Positions 17,386-29,220 of a stretch of DNA of 64,000 nt are shown piece after piece. The translations under genes were made by a program, and so were the position numbers. Source of the DNA: Cognatundibacterium jejuense (lineage in GTDB: Bacteria > Pseudomonadota > Gammaproteobacteria > Burkholderiales > Burkholderiaceae_D); NCBI RefSeq assembly GCF_014284255.1, contig NZ_JACOFV010000003.1:1-64000 (forward strand). Reading direction: 5' to 3'. Below the pieces are notes generated by a model, which saw nothing but the letters and a program-made list of their open reading frames with translations, did not search any database and had not been told where the DNA came from. The stretch's first letter is position 1; every line of letters starts with the position of its first letter.

Positions 17386-18312
17386 CTAAGGAAGTTGATT
17401 TTCTTGCTTTCCTAAGCGTATTCCTGAATTCCTATTTTCTAATTCAAGCAACGCCGCAGAATGATCGGCGCCCGGATGACTGGTGAGCAAGTGTTCAAAA
17501 ATAGCGGCAGCTTGATTCGTCAGTGGCAAATCGAGCTGAAAACTCTTTGCTGCGTCCAGTATATTGCGCATGTCCTTGGCTTGTGATTTCACTTGTCCGC
17601 CAGGAGTAAAGTTACGGTCGAGCATGCGTTGGCCGTGTACTTCCAATATCCGGCTTTCGGCAAAGCCACCGCGCAAGGCTTGGCGTACAGCGGCAGGATC
17701 AGCGCCGCCAGCTTGCGCCAGTAAAAGCGCTTCCGCCACGATGTTGATGGTGCCGCCGACGATAAGTTGATTGCACAACTTAGCCAGTTGACCACTTCCA
17801 GGTTCGCCAACGCGTGTGACCTGACCAAAAACTGATAAGACCTCTTTTACGCGAGAGAAACTGATTTCACTTGCGCCGGCCATAATAGCGAGCTTGCCGT
17901 TTTGTGCGCCGATCACGCCGCCGGAAACCGGTGCATCGATGAATGCAACTGTTTGCTTTTCAAGTAAAGCGTGGAACTTAAGCGCTTCCGATTGTTTGGT
18001 TGAGCTCATGTCAATCACGATGCTACCTGTGCTTAGTACTGGTAAAATTTGTGTCAATACTTCTTCAACTACCGGGCCAGAATCTAGCATCGTAATGATG
18101 ATATCGGCATGCCAACCATCGCGATTGACGGCAGCGGCAGCGGAATCAGTGACTTTTGCACCAGCCAAGGCAAGCGGCTGTGTTTTGGCTTTGGTGCGAT
18201 TCCAGACGGTAAGTGGATAGCCCGCTTGCAATAAGCGCATAGCCATTGGTAATCCCATCAGCCCTGTGCCTAAAAAGGCGATATGTTCTTTCTTATGTTG
18301 CATCATCATCAT
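17386..18312 (-). CDS. 3-hydroxyisobutyrate dehydrogenase-like NAD(P) oxidoreductase
   Basis: This 308-residue beta-hydroxyacid dehydrogenase has the N-terminal nucleotide-binding motif IAFLGTGLMGLPMAMRLLQAGYPLTVWNRT, the substrate-binding FIDAPVSGGVIGAQNGKLAIMAG and the catalytic lysine block GSGQLAKLCNQLIVGGTINIVAEALLLA. Family members include tartronate semialdehyde reductase (GlxR), 3-hydroxyisobutyrate dehydrogenase and glyoxylate reductases; the exact substrate cannot be assigned. Four consecutive ATG codons (18312, 18309, 18306, 18303) make the start ambiguous by a few residues, and no strong ribosome site is visible. It is divergent from the PagL-like gene. Confidence 0.88.
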   Translation of the reverse strand: MMMMQHKKEHIAFLGTGLMGLPMAMRLLQAGYPLTVWNRTKAKTQPLALAGAKVTDSAAAAVNRDGWHADIIITMLDSGPVVEEVLTQILPVLSTGSIVIDMSSTKQSEALKFHALLEKQTVAFIDAPVSGGVIGAQNGKLAIMAGASEISFSRVKEVLSVFGQVTRVGEPGSGQLAKLCNQLIVGGTINIVAEALLLAQAGGADPAAVRQALRGGFAESRILEVHGQRMLDRNFTPGGQVKSQAKDMRNILDAAKSFQLDLPLTNQAAAIFEHLLTSHPGADHSAALLELENRNSGIRLGKQENQLP

Positions 18313-18443
18313 TTGTTGTTGGCAGTTCGCGTTATTATCTCGTTCTTATGATAACGCTTTTCAAATGAAGTGATGTTGCTTGTGAAAATCGAATTTATGC
18401 TATTCTGTACCGCTGCTGTCTTGACAACTTGTAGACCCAATAT

Positions 18444-18986
18444 ATGAAAATCTTGAATCGAAAAATAATATTAGCTGGATTGGGATTGGCGCTGTTGCAT
18501 TTGAATGCATCCGCAATCGATTCAGTATCAGGTGAATTTGCTTCCGGTAACCGTTCTCAATTTGTGCGTGCAGGTGCGCAATGGAACTGGGACAACCAAT
18601 GGTATAAATCGAATGGTAACTTCATCGGTGGCTATTGGGATGCAACACTGACCCAATGGCGTAACAATGCCTATAAAGGTGTTGAGGGAGATACGCAGAA
18701 TATTACCGATATCGGCATCACGCCCGTATTCCGCTGGCAAAACGACAACCGAAAAGGTTTGTACGGTGAAGCGGCGATTGGTTTTCATCTGTTTTCACAT
18801 ATTTACAGCAATAATAATCGTCAGTTTTCTACCGCATTTCAGTTCGGTGATCATTTAGGCGTAGGTTATGTATTTGACAGTGGCTGGGATGTAGCGTTGA
18901 AGGTACAGCATTTTTCAAATGGCGCAATCAAACATCCTAACCCGGGCGCAAACCTGGCTGTGATCAAAGTAGGTCATAGTTTTTAA
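18444..18986 (+). CDS. pagL: PagL-like lipid A 3-O-deacylase
   Basis: The 180-residue outer-membrane beta-barrel has a signal peptide ending near LHLNASA and a terminal Phe for barrel insertion. The PagL active-site motif is present as HFSN (His156, Ser158), followed by KHPNPG. In Pseudomonas PagL the triad Glu lies 12 residues after the Ser; here that position is Asn170. The enzyme family removes the 3-O acyl chain of lipid A in the outer leaflet. The gene stands alone, divergent from the dehydrogenase gene, with the dispersed repeat and a terminator after it. Confidence 0.85.
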   Translation: MKILNRKIILAGLGLALLHLNASAIDSVSGEFASGNRSQFVRAGAQWNWDNQWYKSNGNFIGGYWDATLTQWRNNAYKGVEGDTQNITDIGITPVFRWQNDNRKGLYGEAAIGFHLFSHIYSNNNRQFSTAFQFGDHLGVGYVFDSGWDVALKVQHFSNGAIKHPNPGANLAVIKVGHSF

Positions 18987-19010
18987 TAAAAAAACGGATT
19001 GAGTTTTGTG

Positions 19011-19074
19011 GCCGGCGGTAACCCGCCAAATTCCGATTCGCATTGATGAGCGGCGTGGGTTGGATCAGCCCTAC
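19011..19074. repeat. Dispersed intergenic repeat, copy after the PagL-like gene
   Basis: GGCGGTAACCCGCC is followed by a right part which on the minus strand reads GTAGGGCTGATCCAACCC, matching GTAGGGCGGATGCAACCC at 56597. It lies between the PagL-like gene and the bidirectional terminator. Confidence 0.5.
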
Positions 19075-19097
19075 CAATTACCATTTCGGTCGATAAT

Positions 19098-19127
19098 AAA
19101 AAAGGGAGCCGCTGCTCCCTTTTTTAG
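19098..19127. terminator. Bidirectional terminator between the PagL-like and DUF2147 genes
   Basis: AAAAAAGGGAGC (19098-19109) pairs with GCTCCCTTTTTT (19114-19125) around the loop CGCT. A- and T-runs allow use by both convergent genes. Confidence 0.9.
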
Positions 19128-19155
19128 ATTATTTAATGATTATTCGTTGATTGAA

Positions 19156-19599
19156 TTATTGTTCTCGCACCCAAATTTGTGAACGTCCCAAAAATGGTGT
19201 GCCTATATAACCGCGCACATTGAGTTTTTTGTAGTTTTCTACCGGCGTAATTTTGCTGCTGTATAGTTTGCCATTGCCCGGGTCAAGAATTTTCCCGCCG
19301 GTGTATTCATCGCCGTCTTTCTTCAAACCAAACAAAATCGTCATCCCGATAATCGGCTGATCTTTGTTGACGCCTTCACATTTGTCGCATTTAGGATTTT
19401 TGTCTGCATCTGGCTCAAGAAACAAGCGCTCGATTTTCCCTTGCAATTCACCGCTGTTGTCGATGATACGAATTAAGGCTTTCGGCTTACCTGTTTTGTC
19501 GTCGATATTTTTCCAAAGACCAACTGGAGAATCTTCGGCATACGCAAATGGCGCGAGGGCGATAGAGAAAAGGATGGCGATCAGCCCGAGTTTTTTCAT
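19156..19599 (-). CDS. DUF2147 family secreted protein
   Basis: This 147-residue protein has a clear signal peptide (MKKLGLIAILFSIALAPFAYA). The mature part starts with SPVGLWKNIDDKTGKPKALIRI, contains a CDKC pair and PIIGMTILFGLKKDGDEYTGGKILDPGNGKLYSSKI, and ends RGYIGTPFLGRSQIWVR, the layout of DUF2147 proteins. The family is a periplasmic or outer-membrane beta structure of unknown function. The start at 19599 has GGAG upstream. The two cysteines could form a disulfide or bind a metal; this is inference. Confidence 0.88.
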   Translation of the reverse strand: MKKLGLIAILFSIALAPFAYAEDSPVGLWKNIDDKTGKPKALIRIIDNSGELQGKIERLFLEPDADKNPKCDKCEGVNKDQPIIGMTILFGLKKDGDEYTGGKILDPGNGKLYSSKITPVENYKKLNVRGYIGTPFLGRSQIWVREQ

Positions 19600-19673
19600 G
19601 TTGTCTCCGTTGTTGATATAGTTTTTGTTGATGGCCAGTTTTTCTGATTTAGCCAGCATATTCGCTCAATTAA

Positions 19674-19705
19674 TTGTACGTGGTGAAGCTGATCACCACG
19701 TACAA
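19674..19705. terminator. Hairpin downstream of valS
   Basis: A perfect 13-bp stem, TTGTACGTGGTGA (19674-19686) with TCACCACGTACAA (19693-19705), has a 6-nt loop. There is no long T-run on the minus strand, so it may be a weak terminator or a stabilising 3' hairpin. Confidence 0.55.
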
Positions 19706-19746
19706 AATTTTAGAGCAAGTACTTTAACAACGGATGCAGTGCTGGC

Positions 19747-22572
19747 TTAGGCTACCGGCAGTTTTGCCAATTGCTCGCGCAGTTTGACCAATGTTGCAGA
19801 GAAATTCGCCATTCTTTCTTTCTCTTGTGCCACCACTGCTGCAGGAGCACGGGCAACAAAACTTTCATTGCTGAGTTTGACTTCCGCTTTAGCAATTTCC
19901 GTTTCCAGACGCGTAATTTCTTTGGATAAACGTTCACGTTCTGCTGCAACGTCAATCTCAACTTTTAGCATCAGTTTGGATTCGCCAACAATAGAAACCG
20001 GTGCCGGAGATTCTGGCAGACTATCCACCACATCCACTTCAGACAATTTTGCTAATGCTTGCAAATACGGAGCAAATGATTGCAGGCGTGTTTTGTCATC
20101 AGCGTTTGCAGCTTGCAACAACAGTGGAACGCGCAAGGCTGGAGACAATTGCATTTCACCGCGCAGATTGCGACATGCATCCGTCATGGCTTTCAAAGCA
20201 TGCATCCAGGCTTCGGCAGATTCATCAATATTAGCAGCAACGGCAAGTGGATACGGCTGCATCATAACCGAGTCACCCGCTGGATTGAGTTGCTTTCCAG
20301 CCAGTGGTGCGACGGTTTGCCACAACGCTTCTGTCACAAACGGAATGACAGGATGAGCAAGACGCAGTATCACTTCCAATACGCGCAATAAAGTGCGGCG
20401 CGTTGCACGTTGCTGCGCTTCGGTGCCATGTTGAACTTGTACCTTGGATACTTCCAGATACCAGTCGCAGTATTCATCCCACACAAATTTATAAATCGCT
20501 GAAGCAATATTGTCGAAGCGGTATTCAGCAAAGCCTTTTTCGATCTCTGCTTCGGTGCGTTGCATCGCAGAGATAATCCATTTGTCTGCTTTTGAATAAT
20601 CGAGATCAGCATCAGTAATATCAGCGCCAAAACCGCAATCTTTACCTTCGGTATTCATCAGCACAAAGCGTGTTGCATTCCACAATTTATTGCAGAAATT
20701 GCGGTAGCCTTCGCAGCGCGCCAGATCGAAGTTTATGTTGCGACCTAAAGATGCATAACTCGCCATGGTGAAACGAATCGCATCGGTACCATACGCCTGA
20801 ATACCATCGGCAAATTCTTTGCGAGTCGCTTTTTCAATTGAGGCCGCTTGCTTAGGATTCATCAAGCCTGCAGTACGTTTGGCAACCAGATCATCAACCT
20901 TGATGCCGTCAATCAGATCGATAGGATCGAGTGTATTGCCTTTGGATTTGGACATCTTCTGACCACTGGAATCACGCACCAGACCGTGAACGTAGACCGT
21001 GTTAAACGGGATTTTGCCAGTGAAGTGCGTGGTCATCATGACCATACGCGCGACCCAGAAGAAAATGATATCAAAACCTGTTACCAACACGGAGGATGGC
21101 AGGAAGTGCTTCATGTCTGGCGTTTCTTCTGGCCAGCCCATCGTGGAGAACGGTACCAGTGCAGACGAGAACCAGGTATCAAGCACGTCATCATCGCGTT
21201 TCAATGCACCCGTGTAACCAGCCGCTGCTGCTTTGACCTTGGCATCTGCTTCATTACGTGCAACGAATACTTCACCATTATCACCATACCATGCCGGGAT
21301 TTGATGACCCCACCACAATTGGCGTGAGATGCACCAGTCTTGGATATTGTTGAGCCATTGGTTGTAGGTATTAGTCCAATTTTCCGGTACGAATTTGATT
21401 TCACCGGAAGCGACTTTTTCAAGCGCTACTTCAGCAATCGATTTACCAGGGAAGTGCGTCCCTTCTGGCGCTGGCTTACTCATCGCCATAAACCATTGAT
21501 CGGTCAGCATCGGTTCGATAATGACATTCGTACGATCACCACGTGGCACCATCAGTTTATGTGGCTTAACTTCTGCCAGCAAACCTTGTGCATCGAGATC
21601 GGCAACGATTTGTTTGCGTGCAACGAAACGATCCATGCCTTGATAAACGGCTGGTGCATTTTCATTGATCTTTGCATCCAGTGTCATGATGCAAATCACC
21701 TCTAACTGGTGGCGTTGACCAACAGCATAGTCATTTAGATCATGCGCAGGCGTAATCTTGACGCAACCAGTGCCAAATTCTTTATCGACATAGCTGTCAG
21801 CGATGATAGGAATTTCACGATCTGTCAGCGGCAATTTCAGCATCTTGCCAACCAAATGCATGTAACGTTCATCCGTCGGATCAACTGCCACCGCAACGTC
21901 GCCCAGCAGAGTTTCCGGACGGGTGGTGGCGACGGTCAGATGTCCGCTGCCATCCGCGTAGGGGTAGCGGATATGCCACATAAAGCCATCTTCTTCTTCC
22001 GATACCACTTCCAGATCAGAAACTGCGGTGCCGAGTACCGGATCCCAGTTGACCAGACGCTTACCGCGGTAGATCAAGCCTTGTTCTACTAAGCGAACAA
22101 AAACTTCAGTCACTGCGGTAGAACGTTCAGCATCCATCGTGAAATATTCACGATCCCAGTCGGCTGACGCGCCCATGCGGCGCATCTGGCTGGTAATCGT
22201 GGAGCCGGATTTTTCTTTCCACTCCCAGACTTTTTCTAAGAATTTTTCACGACCAAGGTCATGGCGCGAAATTTTCTGTGCATCGAGTTGGCGTTCAACG
22301 ACGATTTGGGTGGCAATACCAGCATGATCAGTGCCCGGTACCCACGCCGTGTTGTAACCACGCATGCGGTAGTAGCGAGTCAAACCATCCATAATCGTCT
22401 GGTTGAACGCGTGCCCCATGTGCAGCGTGCCAGTCACGTTTGGTGGCGGTAGCAGGATAGAGAAAGATGGTTTGCCATCGTCCATGCTGGCTGCGAAATA
22501 GCCGCGTTGCTCCCATTCAGAGCGCCAATATTGTTCGATTTCTGCTGGTTCGAAAGACTTCGCTAGTTCCAT
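19747..22572 (-). CDS. valS: Valyl-tRNA synthetase
   Basis: The 941-residue class I synthetase charges tRNA-Val and edits Thr-tRNA-Val. The HIGH-type motif lies in [15 protein letters not shown], the editing CP1 domain in the middle ([32 protein letters not shown]), the KMSKS loop in [15 protein letters not shown], and the tRNA-binding anticodon and coiled-coil C-terminus in the final residues ([20 protein letters not shown]). Length is normal (E. coli 951). The start at 22572, [16 protein letters not shown], is standard. It is not obviously in an operon. Confidence 0.97.
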   Translation of the reverse strand: MELAKSFEPAEIEQYWRSEWEQRGYFAASMDDGKPSFSILLPPPNVTGTLHMGHAFNQTIMDGLTRYYRMRGYNTAWVPGTDHAGIATQIVVERQLDAQKISRHDLGREKFLEKVWEWKEKSGSTITSQMRRMGASADWDREYFTMDAERSTAVTEVFVRLVEQGLIYRGKRLVNWDPVLGTAVSDLEVVSEEEDGFMWHIRYPYADGSGHLTVATTRPETLLGDVAVAVDPTDERYMHLVGKMLKLPLTDREIPIIADSYVDKEFGTGCVKITPAHDLNDYAVGQRHQLEVICIMTLDAKINENAPAVYQGMDRFVARKQIVADLDAQGLLAEVKPHKLMVPRGDRTNVIIEPMLTDQWFMAMSKPAPEGTHFPGKSIAEVALEKVASGEIKFVPENWTNTYNQWLNNIQDWCISRQLWWGHQIPAWYGDNGEVFVARNEADAKVKAAAAGYTGALKRDDDVLDTWFSSALVPFSTMGWPEETPDMKHFLPSSVLVTGFDIIFFWVARMVMMTTHFTGKIPFNTVYVHGLVRDSSGQKMSKSKGNTLDPIDLIDGIKVDDLVAKRTAGLMNPKQAASIEKATRKEFADGIQAYGTDAIRFTMASYASLGRNINFDLARCEGYRNFCNKLWNATRFVLMNTEGKDCGFGADITDADLDYSKADKWIISAMQRTEAEIEKGFAEYRFDNIASAIYKFVWDEYCDWYLEVSKVQVQHGTEAQQRATRRTLLRVLEVILRLAHPVIPFVTEALWQTVAPLAGKQLNPAGDSVMMQPYPLAVAANIDESAEAWMHALKAMTDACRNLRGEMQLSPALRVPLLLQAANADDKTRLQSFAPYLQALAKLSEVDVVDSLPESPAPVSIVGESKLMLKVEIDVAAERERLSKEITRLETEIAKAEVKLSNESFVARAPAAVVAQEKERMANFSATLVKLREQLAKLPVA

Positions 22573-22845
22573 GATGATCTGTGATGAGTGTGCTAAACCA
22601 TTGATTATAAATGACTGAGCAGTGGTTGACGCCGCTATCGCCGGGGATTTCTGGTAAAAAATATTTCAGGTCTGTGGGACTTTAGCTACTTTTTTTCAAT
22701 CACATAAATGAAAATCTTGTATTTGCTGTCATTTTTTTCAACTTTCCTTATATAGTGTTAGGATGAACAACAAATTCATTGTCACTCCTTTGTTGTTAAA
22801 ATTATTATTGAATCTATCGCCAAATTTACTGCCAAATTGATACCT

Positions 22846-24924
22846 ATGGTGAATAAAAAGTTGCTGGCTATCGTACGTTTCTACGTGTGCACATTGGTGG
22901 GAGTGATGTTGCTTGGACATAGTGCCTACGCGAACGAGGCATTTGAAAAGGAGCAAATAGCCAGCATTCTGACCTTAGGCGATAGTGATAACACCGAGGC
23001 GTTGAAGCGCCTGATGGCGGTCAAAGAGCAGCAAAGCGCTGCAACCCCGGTGCAGATTCGACTGCAAACTCTTGAGGTATTGGTCAGTCTTTATTATGAT
23101 GCTGGAAAAATTAAGTCCAGCGAAGCGACGATTAACGAGCTCCTTGCTCTTGCAACAGCAGAAAAAGATGTTGAAGGTATCGGTATCGCCAATATTATGG
23201 CGGCATATAAGTTGATCGAAGATGGCAAACCGCAAGAAGCTCTCAATAAACTCAACCTGATCGACAGTTCTTTGCAACCGGATGCATCCGCCGAGCTGAA
23301 AATGCGTCTGGATAGTGCCTTGGGAACTGCCAGTTATGTCCTCGGAAATTTTGATTCGTCATTGCGATATTTCCTGGAGGCGCTGAAGCTCACGGATGAA
23401 TTGCCTGAGCGCAAAGTGGAAAATCGCATTCGCCGGCTTGATTCCATCGCAAAATTGTACATCAACATGAAAGATCCAGAGAAGGCACTGGCAACCGTTG
23501 ATGAGGCATTAGAAATTTCTCCACTGGCGCGTGCTCCCAAGATTTTGGCATCATTGAGTCTAAGCCAAGGGATTGCCTATGCGAACTTGAATCAAGATGC
23601 TAAAGCTGTTGAGGCATATAAACGGGCATTAAAAATAGCTCGCGAAGCGGGCATGGCTACCTTTGAAGTGATTTGCCTGATTGATATCAGTGATCATTAT
23701 TTGACGACGAATGAATATAAGAAAGCCGAAGAGTTCGCTAGGCTCAGCCTTAAGCGTGCTGAGGCTCTTGGTGATAAGGGCTCAATCGACATCGCTAAAA
23801 TTAATTTGGGTTTTTCACTGGCTGGGCAAGGACGGATCGCAAGTGGGGTTGAATTAGTCAATGGTGTGATACATGATTTCCTGCAATCCGGACGCAAGAC
23901 GGATGCAGAAAGCGTTATCGGTGAACTAGCCAATATGTACGAAAAGGCTGGTATGTACAAAGAGGCATTAGCAACGCTGCGTCAACAGCAGAGCTTAAGT
24001 AACGAGTTATTCAGCGCCGATCGCTCAAAAGCAGTTGCAGGCTTGCAAGAGCAATTCAATGCCAAACAGCGACAAAAACAAATTGAATTGTTGGGCAAAG
24101 AAAATGCCTTAAAAGATGCGGATATCCGCAATCATAGCCTGCAACAAGTCATCACTATGTTGGGGGCTATGGTGACGGTGATGGTTGGTATCTTCATCTA
24201 CTTGCTTTATCGACGTGTCCAGCGCATCAATCAACAATTACGTGAAGCGAATAGCCAATTAGAATTCCATGCGATACGTGATCCTCTGACTGGATTGTAT
24301 AACCGTCGTTCTTTTGTTGAATTGATGAAAACCAGGAGCGTACAACTTGAAGCAGACAGACGAGAAGAGAGAGAAGGCAATCCTGACTGTCTGATTTTGC
24401 TTGATATCGATCACTTCAAGCACATTAATGACACCCTAGGTCATGCAGCAGGGGATGCAGTACTGATTCAGGTAGCACAACGATTGCGTAAGGTTGTACG
24501 CGACACAGATATGGTGTTACGCTGGGGCGGTGAGGAATTTTTAGTCTATTCTCCAAAATCCAATCCTTCACAAATTGCTGGATTGGTCGATCGCGTCTTA
24601 CAGTCGGTCGGTGGGACGAGTATCGTTGCTGGAGATCATGAAGTTCAGGTGACCATGACTGCCGGATTTATTTCACTACCATTTTCAGATATTTCTGAAT
24701 TGAAATTAGATTGGGAGAAAGCCTTACAAATCGCCGATATGGCACTGTACCTGGGTAAGGCAAATGGTCGTAATCGTGGCTATGGTATTGCCAAAATTAT
24801 GGTCGATTCCGAATCTGCATTGCCATTCTTAGAAGAAGATCTGGCCGCTGCCGTGAGTTCAGGGATGGTGGAATTGATCGAAGTTGTTGGCCCTGCTAAA
24901 TTAGATTTGCCTGTTTCAAAATAA
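22846..24924 (+). CDS. TPR-containing membrane diguanylate cyclase (GGDEF)
   Basis: This 692-residue sensor enzyme makes cyclic di-GMP from two GTP. It has an N-terminal signal or anchor segment (VRFYVCTLVGVMLLGHSAYA), a periplasmic region of tetratricopeptide-like helical repeats (about residues 60-400; for example QGIAYANLNQDAKAVEAYKRALKIA), one membrane helix (MLGAMVTVMVGIFIYLLY), a short coiled coil (QLREANSQLEF), and a C-terminal GGDEF domain with active-site GGEEF and DIDHFKHINDTLGHAAGD. No EAL domain is present. The start is the ATG at 22846; the ribosome site is weak and TTG at 22837 cannot be excluded. Monocistronic; the signal is unknown. Confidence 0.92.
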   Translation: MVNKKLLAIVRFYVCTLVGVMLLGHSAYANEAFEKEQIASILTLGDSDNTEALKRLMAVKEQQSAATPVQIRLQTLEVLVSLYYDAGKIKSSEATINELLALATAEKDVEGIGIANIMAAYKLIEDGKPQEALNKLNLIDSSLQPDASAELKMRLDSALGTASYVLGNFDSSLRYFLEALKLTDELPERKVENRIRRLDSIAKLYINMKDPEKALATVDEALEISPLARAPKILASLSLSQGIAYANLNQDAKAVEAYKRALKIAREAGMATFEVICLIDISDHYLTTNEYKKAEEFARLSLKRAEALGDKGSIDIAKINLGFSLAGQGRIASGVELVNGVIHDFLQSGRKTDAESVIGELANMYEKAGMYKEALATLRQQQSLSNELFSADRSKAVAGLQEQFNAKQRQKQIELLGKENALKDADIRNHSLQQVITMLGAMVTVMVGIFIYLLYRRVQRINQQLREANSQLEFHAIRDPLTGLYNRRSFVELMKTRSVQLEADRREEREGNPDCLILLDIDHFKHINDTLGHAAGDAVLIQVAQRLRKVVRDTDMVLRWGGEEFLVYSPKSNPSQIAGLVDRVLQSVGGTSIVAGDHEVQVTMTAGFISLPFSDISELKLDWEKALQIADMALYLGKANGRNRGYGIAKIMVDSESALPFLEEDLAAAVSSGMVELIEVVGPAKLDLPVSK

Positions 24925-24943
24925 ATGTTCTTGCATAATCTTT

Positions 24944-24972
24944 TTCTCAGAATCATGAGATAGCGCTATAAT
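24944..24972 (+). promoter_or_regulatory. Putative thiC promoter
   Basis: A perfect -10 TATAAT at 24967-24972 has a weak -35 TTCTCA 17 bp upstream (24944-24949, 4 of 6). It lies about 50 bp before the riboswitch, as expected for a leader transcript. Confidence 0.5.
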
Positions 24973-25024
24973 GCCGCCACAAACGCAGAGTTACCAATCA
25001 TCGTAGCGCTGCCAAGTTAAACAA

Positions 25025-27136
<2,112 letters not shown>

Positions 27137-27143
27137 ACCTTTT

Positions 27144-27344
27144 ATGGATATTGAATTAAACGGAAGCCCCTATCTGCTCACTGAAGGAAACACAGTCAAC
27201 GATTTAATCGCCATTCTCGATCTCAGCCAAAAAAATATTGCTGTGGCAGTGAATCGGCAGATTATTCCTCGTCATGAGTGGATTAGTCAGTCATTACGGA
27301 TCAACGACAAAGTCGACATCGTCCGCGCAATTGGCGGTGGATGA
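27144..27344 (+). CDS. thiS: Sulfur carrier protein ThiS
   Basis: This 66-residue ubiquitin-like protein is adenylated and thiocarboxylated at its C-terminal glycine and donates sulfur to ThiG. It starts MDIELNGSPYLL and ends DIVRAIGGG, where a diglycine is required (here three Gly). The start at 27144 is 7 nt after the thiC stop. The stop TGA overlaps the ATG of the repeat ORF (ATGA). The genes usually flanking thiS in relatives, such as thiO, are not here. Confidence 0.93.
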   Translation: MDIELNGSPYLLTEGNTVNDLIAILDLSQKNIAVAVNRQIIPRHEWISQSLRINDKVDIVRAIGGG

Positions 27345-27655
27345 GACAGGACACGAAGAGCATGCTCTTCGTGCCTGACGAATCTGAGTCGCTTGCAAGC
27401 GACGAAGTGGACGAGACAGGAAATCAGAAGGTGCTCTTCGTGCCTGACGAATCTGAGTCGCTTGCAAGCGACGAAGTGGACGAGACAGGAAATCAGAAGA
27501 TGCTCTTCGTGCCTGACGAATCTGAGTCGCTTGCAAGCGACGAAGTGGACGAGACAGGAAATCAGAAGATGCTCTTCGTGCCTGACGAATCTGAGTCGCT
27601 TGTGCTGTTGGCAAAATTGAAAAGGAATTTGAAATGCAAACCGAAAATGGTTTAA
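27341..27655 (+). CDS. Repeat-derived open reading frame between thiS and thiG
   Basis: An open frame of 104 codons starts ATGA-coupled to the thiS stop and ends inside the start of thiG (thiG begins at 27634). It would encode an acidic protein with 3.5 copies of a 23-residue unit containing [19 protein letters not shown]. The unit length of 69 nt is divisible by three, so several frames on both strands stay open, and coding is not proven by openness alone. No family was recognised. It may be a genuine peptide, a translational-coupling spacer, or a non-coding repeat. No ribosome site lies ahead of the ATG. Confidence 0.35.
   Translation: MRQDTKSMLFVPDESESLASDEVDETGNQKVLFVPDESESLASDEVDETGNQKMLFVPDESESLASDEVDETGNQKMLFVPDESESLVLLAKLKRNLKCKPKMV
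27363..27602 (+). repeat. 69-bp tandem repeat, about 3.5 copies
   Basis: Units start at 27363, 27432, 27501 and 27570 (last one truncated after 33 bp). They are identical apart from one visible base in the first unit's last codon (AAGG versus AAGA). Each complete unit contains the perfect 16-bp palindrome GTCGCTTGCAAGCGAC. A 20-bp perfect palindrome occupies 27353-27372 at the left border. The unit end GTGGACGAGACAGG resembles the end of thiS, GTGGATGAGACAGG, suggesting in-place expansion. Confidence 0.92.
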
Positions 27656-28419
27656 CGATTGCCGGAAAGACCTACCGCTCACGCCTGTTGGTCGGTAGTG
27701 GTAAATACAAAGATCTGGAACAAACACGCTTAGCAACAGAAGCTGCTGGCGCAGAAATTATCACGGTGGCGATACGTCGTGTGAATATTGGTCAAGACCC
27801 TAATGCGCCAAGTTTGCTTGATGCGGTGCCGCCCTCGAAGTACACCATACTGCCTAATTCTGCTGGCTGTTATAACGCCGAAGACGCGGTCTACACCTTG
27901 CAATTGGGGCGTGAATTATTAGGTGGACATAAGTTATGCAAACTCGAAGTATTGGGTGACGAAAAAACCTTATTCCCGAATATGCCAGAAACTTTAAAGG
28001 CCGCTAAAACCCTGGTCAATGAAGGTTTTGATGTAATGGTGTATTGCAGCGATGATCCTATCCAGGCAAGAATGTTGGAAGATATCGGGTGTGTTGCCAT
28101 CATGCCTTTAGCTTCGCTGATTGGTTCGGGGATGGGTATTTTAAATCCTTGGAATTTATCGCTGATCATCGAGCAATCTAAAGTACCAGTACTGGTCGAT
28201 GCCGGTGTCGGCACTGCGTCTGATGCGGCGATTGCGATGGAGCTTGGTTGTGATGGGGTGTTGATGAATACCGCGATTGCCGGTGCCGGAGATCCTATAC
28301 GTATGGCGCGCGCGATGGGGTTGGCGGTAGAAGCTGGACGCGAGGCATTTTTGGCTGGTCGCATGCCACGCAAATTCGCAGCCTCGCCTTCATCACCGAT
28401 GGCTGGACGTATAGTTTGA
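27634..28419 (+). CDS. thiG: Thiazole synthase
   Basis: The 261-residue TIM-barrel enzyme makes the thiazole phosphate carboxylate from deoxyxylulose phosphate, dehydroglycine and ThiS thiocarboxylate. Recognisable blocks are [19 protein letters not shown], the Schiff-base lysine region [33 protein letters not shown] and [33 protein letters not shown]. The start at 27634 has AAAAGGA upstream; the repeat ORF ends 22 nt inside it. The stop overlaps the thiD start (TGATG), so thiG and thiD are coupled. Confidence 0.95.
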   Translation: MQTENGLTIAGKTYRSRLLVGSGKYKDLEQTRLATEAAGAEIITVAIRRVNIGQDPNAPSLLDAVPPSKYTILPNSAGCYNAEDAVYTLQLGRELLGGHKLCKLEVLGDEKTLFPNMPETLKAAKTLVNEGFDVMVYCSDDPIQARMLEDIGCVAIMPLASLIGSGMGILNPWNLSLIIEQSKVPVLVDAGVGTASDAAIAMELGCDGVLMNTAIAGAGDPIRMARAMGLAVEAGREAFLAGRMPRKFAASPSSPMAGRIV

Positions 28420-29216
28420 TGCAAGCTGAAAAACGTCCTTGCGTGTTGGTGTTCGCTGGTCACGATCCCAGCGGTGGTGCCGGGATTCAGGCTGATATCG
28501 AAGCGATCGCAGCGCAAGGTGCACATGCCTTGCCTGTCATTACCGCTTTGACGGTACAAGATAATGACCATGCTTATGCAGTGCATGCCGTTGATGCACA
28601 AATTATCTTGCAGCAAGCGATGACGCTGGTTGCTAAAATACCAGTCAAGGTCGTCAAGATTGGTATCGTCGCACATAAAAAAAATGCAGCAGCTATTGCC
28701 AACTTTATTTTGAAACTGAAACAACAGCAGCCAGATTTGCAGGTGGTACTTGATCCGGTATTGGGCAGTGGTCATGGGGATAGTTTGTCGCTCGATGATG
28801 CGGTGGCGGCGATACAGCCTTTGCTTGGCGTTGCGAGCTTGATTACGCCTAATCTTCCGGAATTGTCTCGCTTGTGTCCATCCATTGACGGTTATGTCGC
28901 ACAGGCACAGTGCTTGCTGCAAGAGACGTCAGCTGATGTTTTAGTGAAAGGCGGTCATGGCGCTGAAGATCAGGTCAAAAACTGTTGGTATCAGGCACAA
29001 TATTTACAGGCAAAACAAGAGTGGTTGTGGCCACGATTGCCGGGAGAATTTCACGGTAGCGGTTGTACTTTAGCATCGGCCATTGCTGGTCGTCTGGCTG
29101 TGGGTGAATCGCTGGGGCAGGCGTTGAATACAGCGCAAATCTATACACAACATTGTTTACAGCAAGCCTATGCAATTGCTGCCGGCCAGCTGATTCCGCA
29201 GCGAAATTTCAAATAA
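28419..29216 (+). CDS. thiD: Hydroxymethylpyrimidine/phosphomethylpyrimidine kinase
   Basis: The 265-residue ribokinase-fold enzyme phosphorylates HMP and HMP-P for thiamine synthesis. It has the start VLVFAGHDPSGGAGIQADIEAIAAQGAHA, the VVLDPVLGSGHGDSL block, ITPNLPELSRL and the anion-hole motif GEFHGSGCTLASAIA. The ATG at 28419 overlaps the thiG stop by one base; a TTG at 28416 in the same frame is less likely. The following thiE begins 4 nt after its stop. Confidence 0.93.
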   Translation: MQAEKRPCVLVFAGHDPSGGAGIQADIEAIAAQGAHALPVITALTVQDNDHAYAVHAVDAQIILQQAMTLVAKIPVKVVKIGIVAHKKNAAAIANFILKLKQQQPDLQVVLDPVLGSGHGDSLSLDDAVAAIQPLLGVASLITPNLPELSRLCPSIDGYVAQAQCLLQETSADVLVKGGHGAEDQVKNCWYQAQYLQAKQEWLWPRLPGEFHGSGCTLASAIAGRLAVGESLGQALNTAQIYTQHCLQQAYAIAAGQLIPQRNFK

Positions 29217-29220
29217 TATA

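Noticed and set aside
27287-27736. Leftward 149-codon frame across the thiS-thiG repeat ([23 protein letters not shown]-type repeats)
   Set aside because: The 69-nt unit keeps several frames open on both strands; this one has no ribosome site and runs against the thi operon.
27891-28922. 343-codon leftward frame opposite thiG/thiD
   Set aside because: Antisense shadow of two strongly conserved thi genes.
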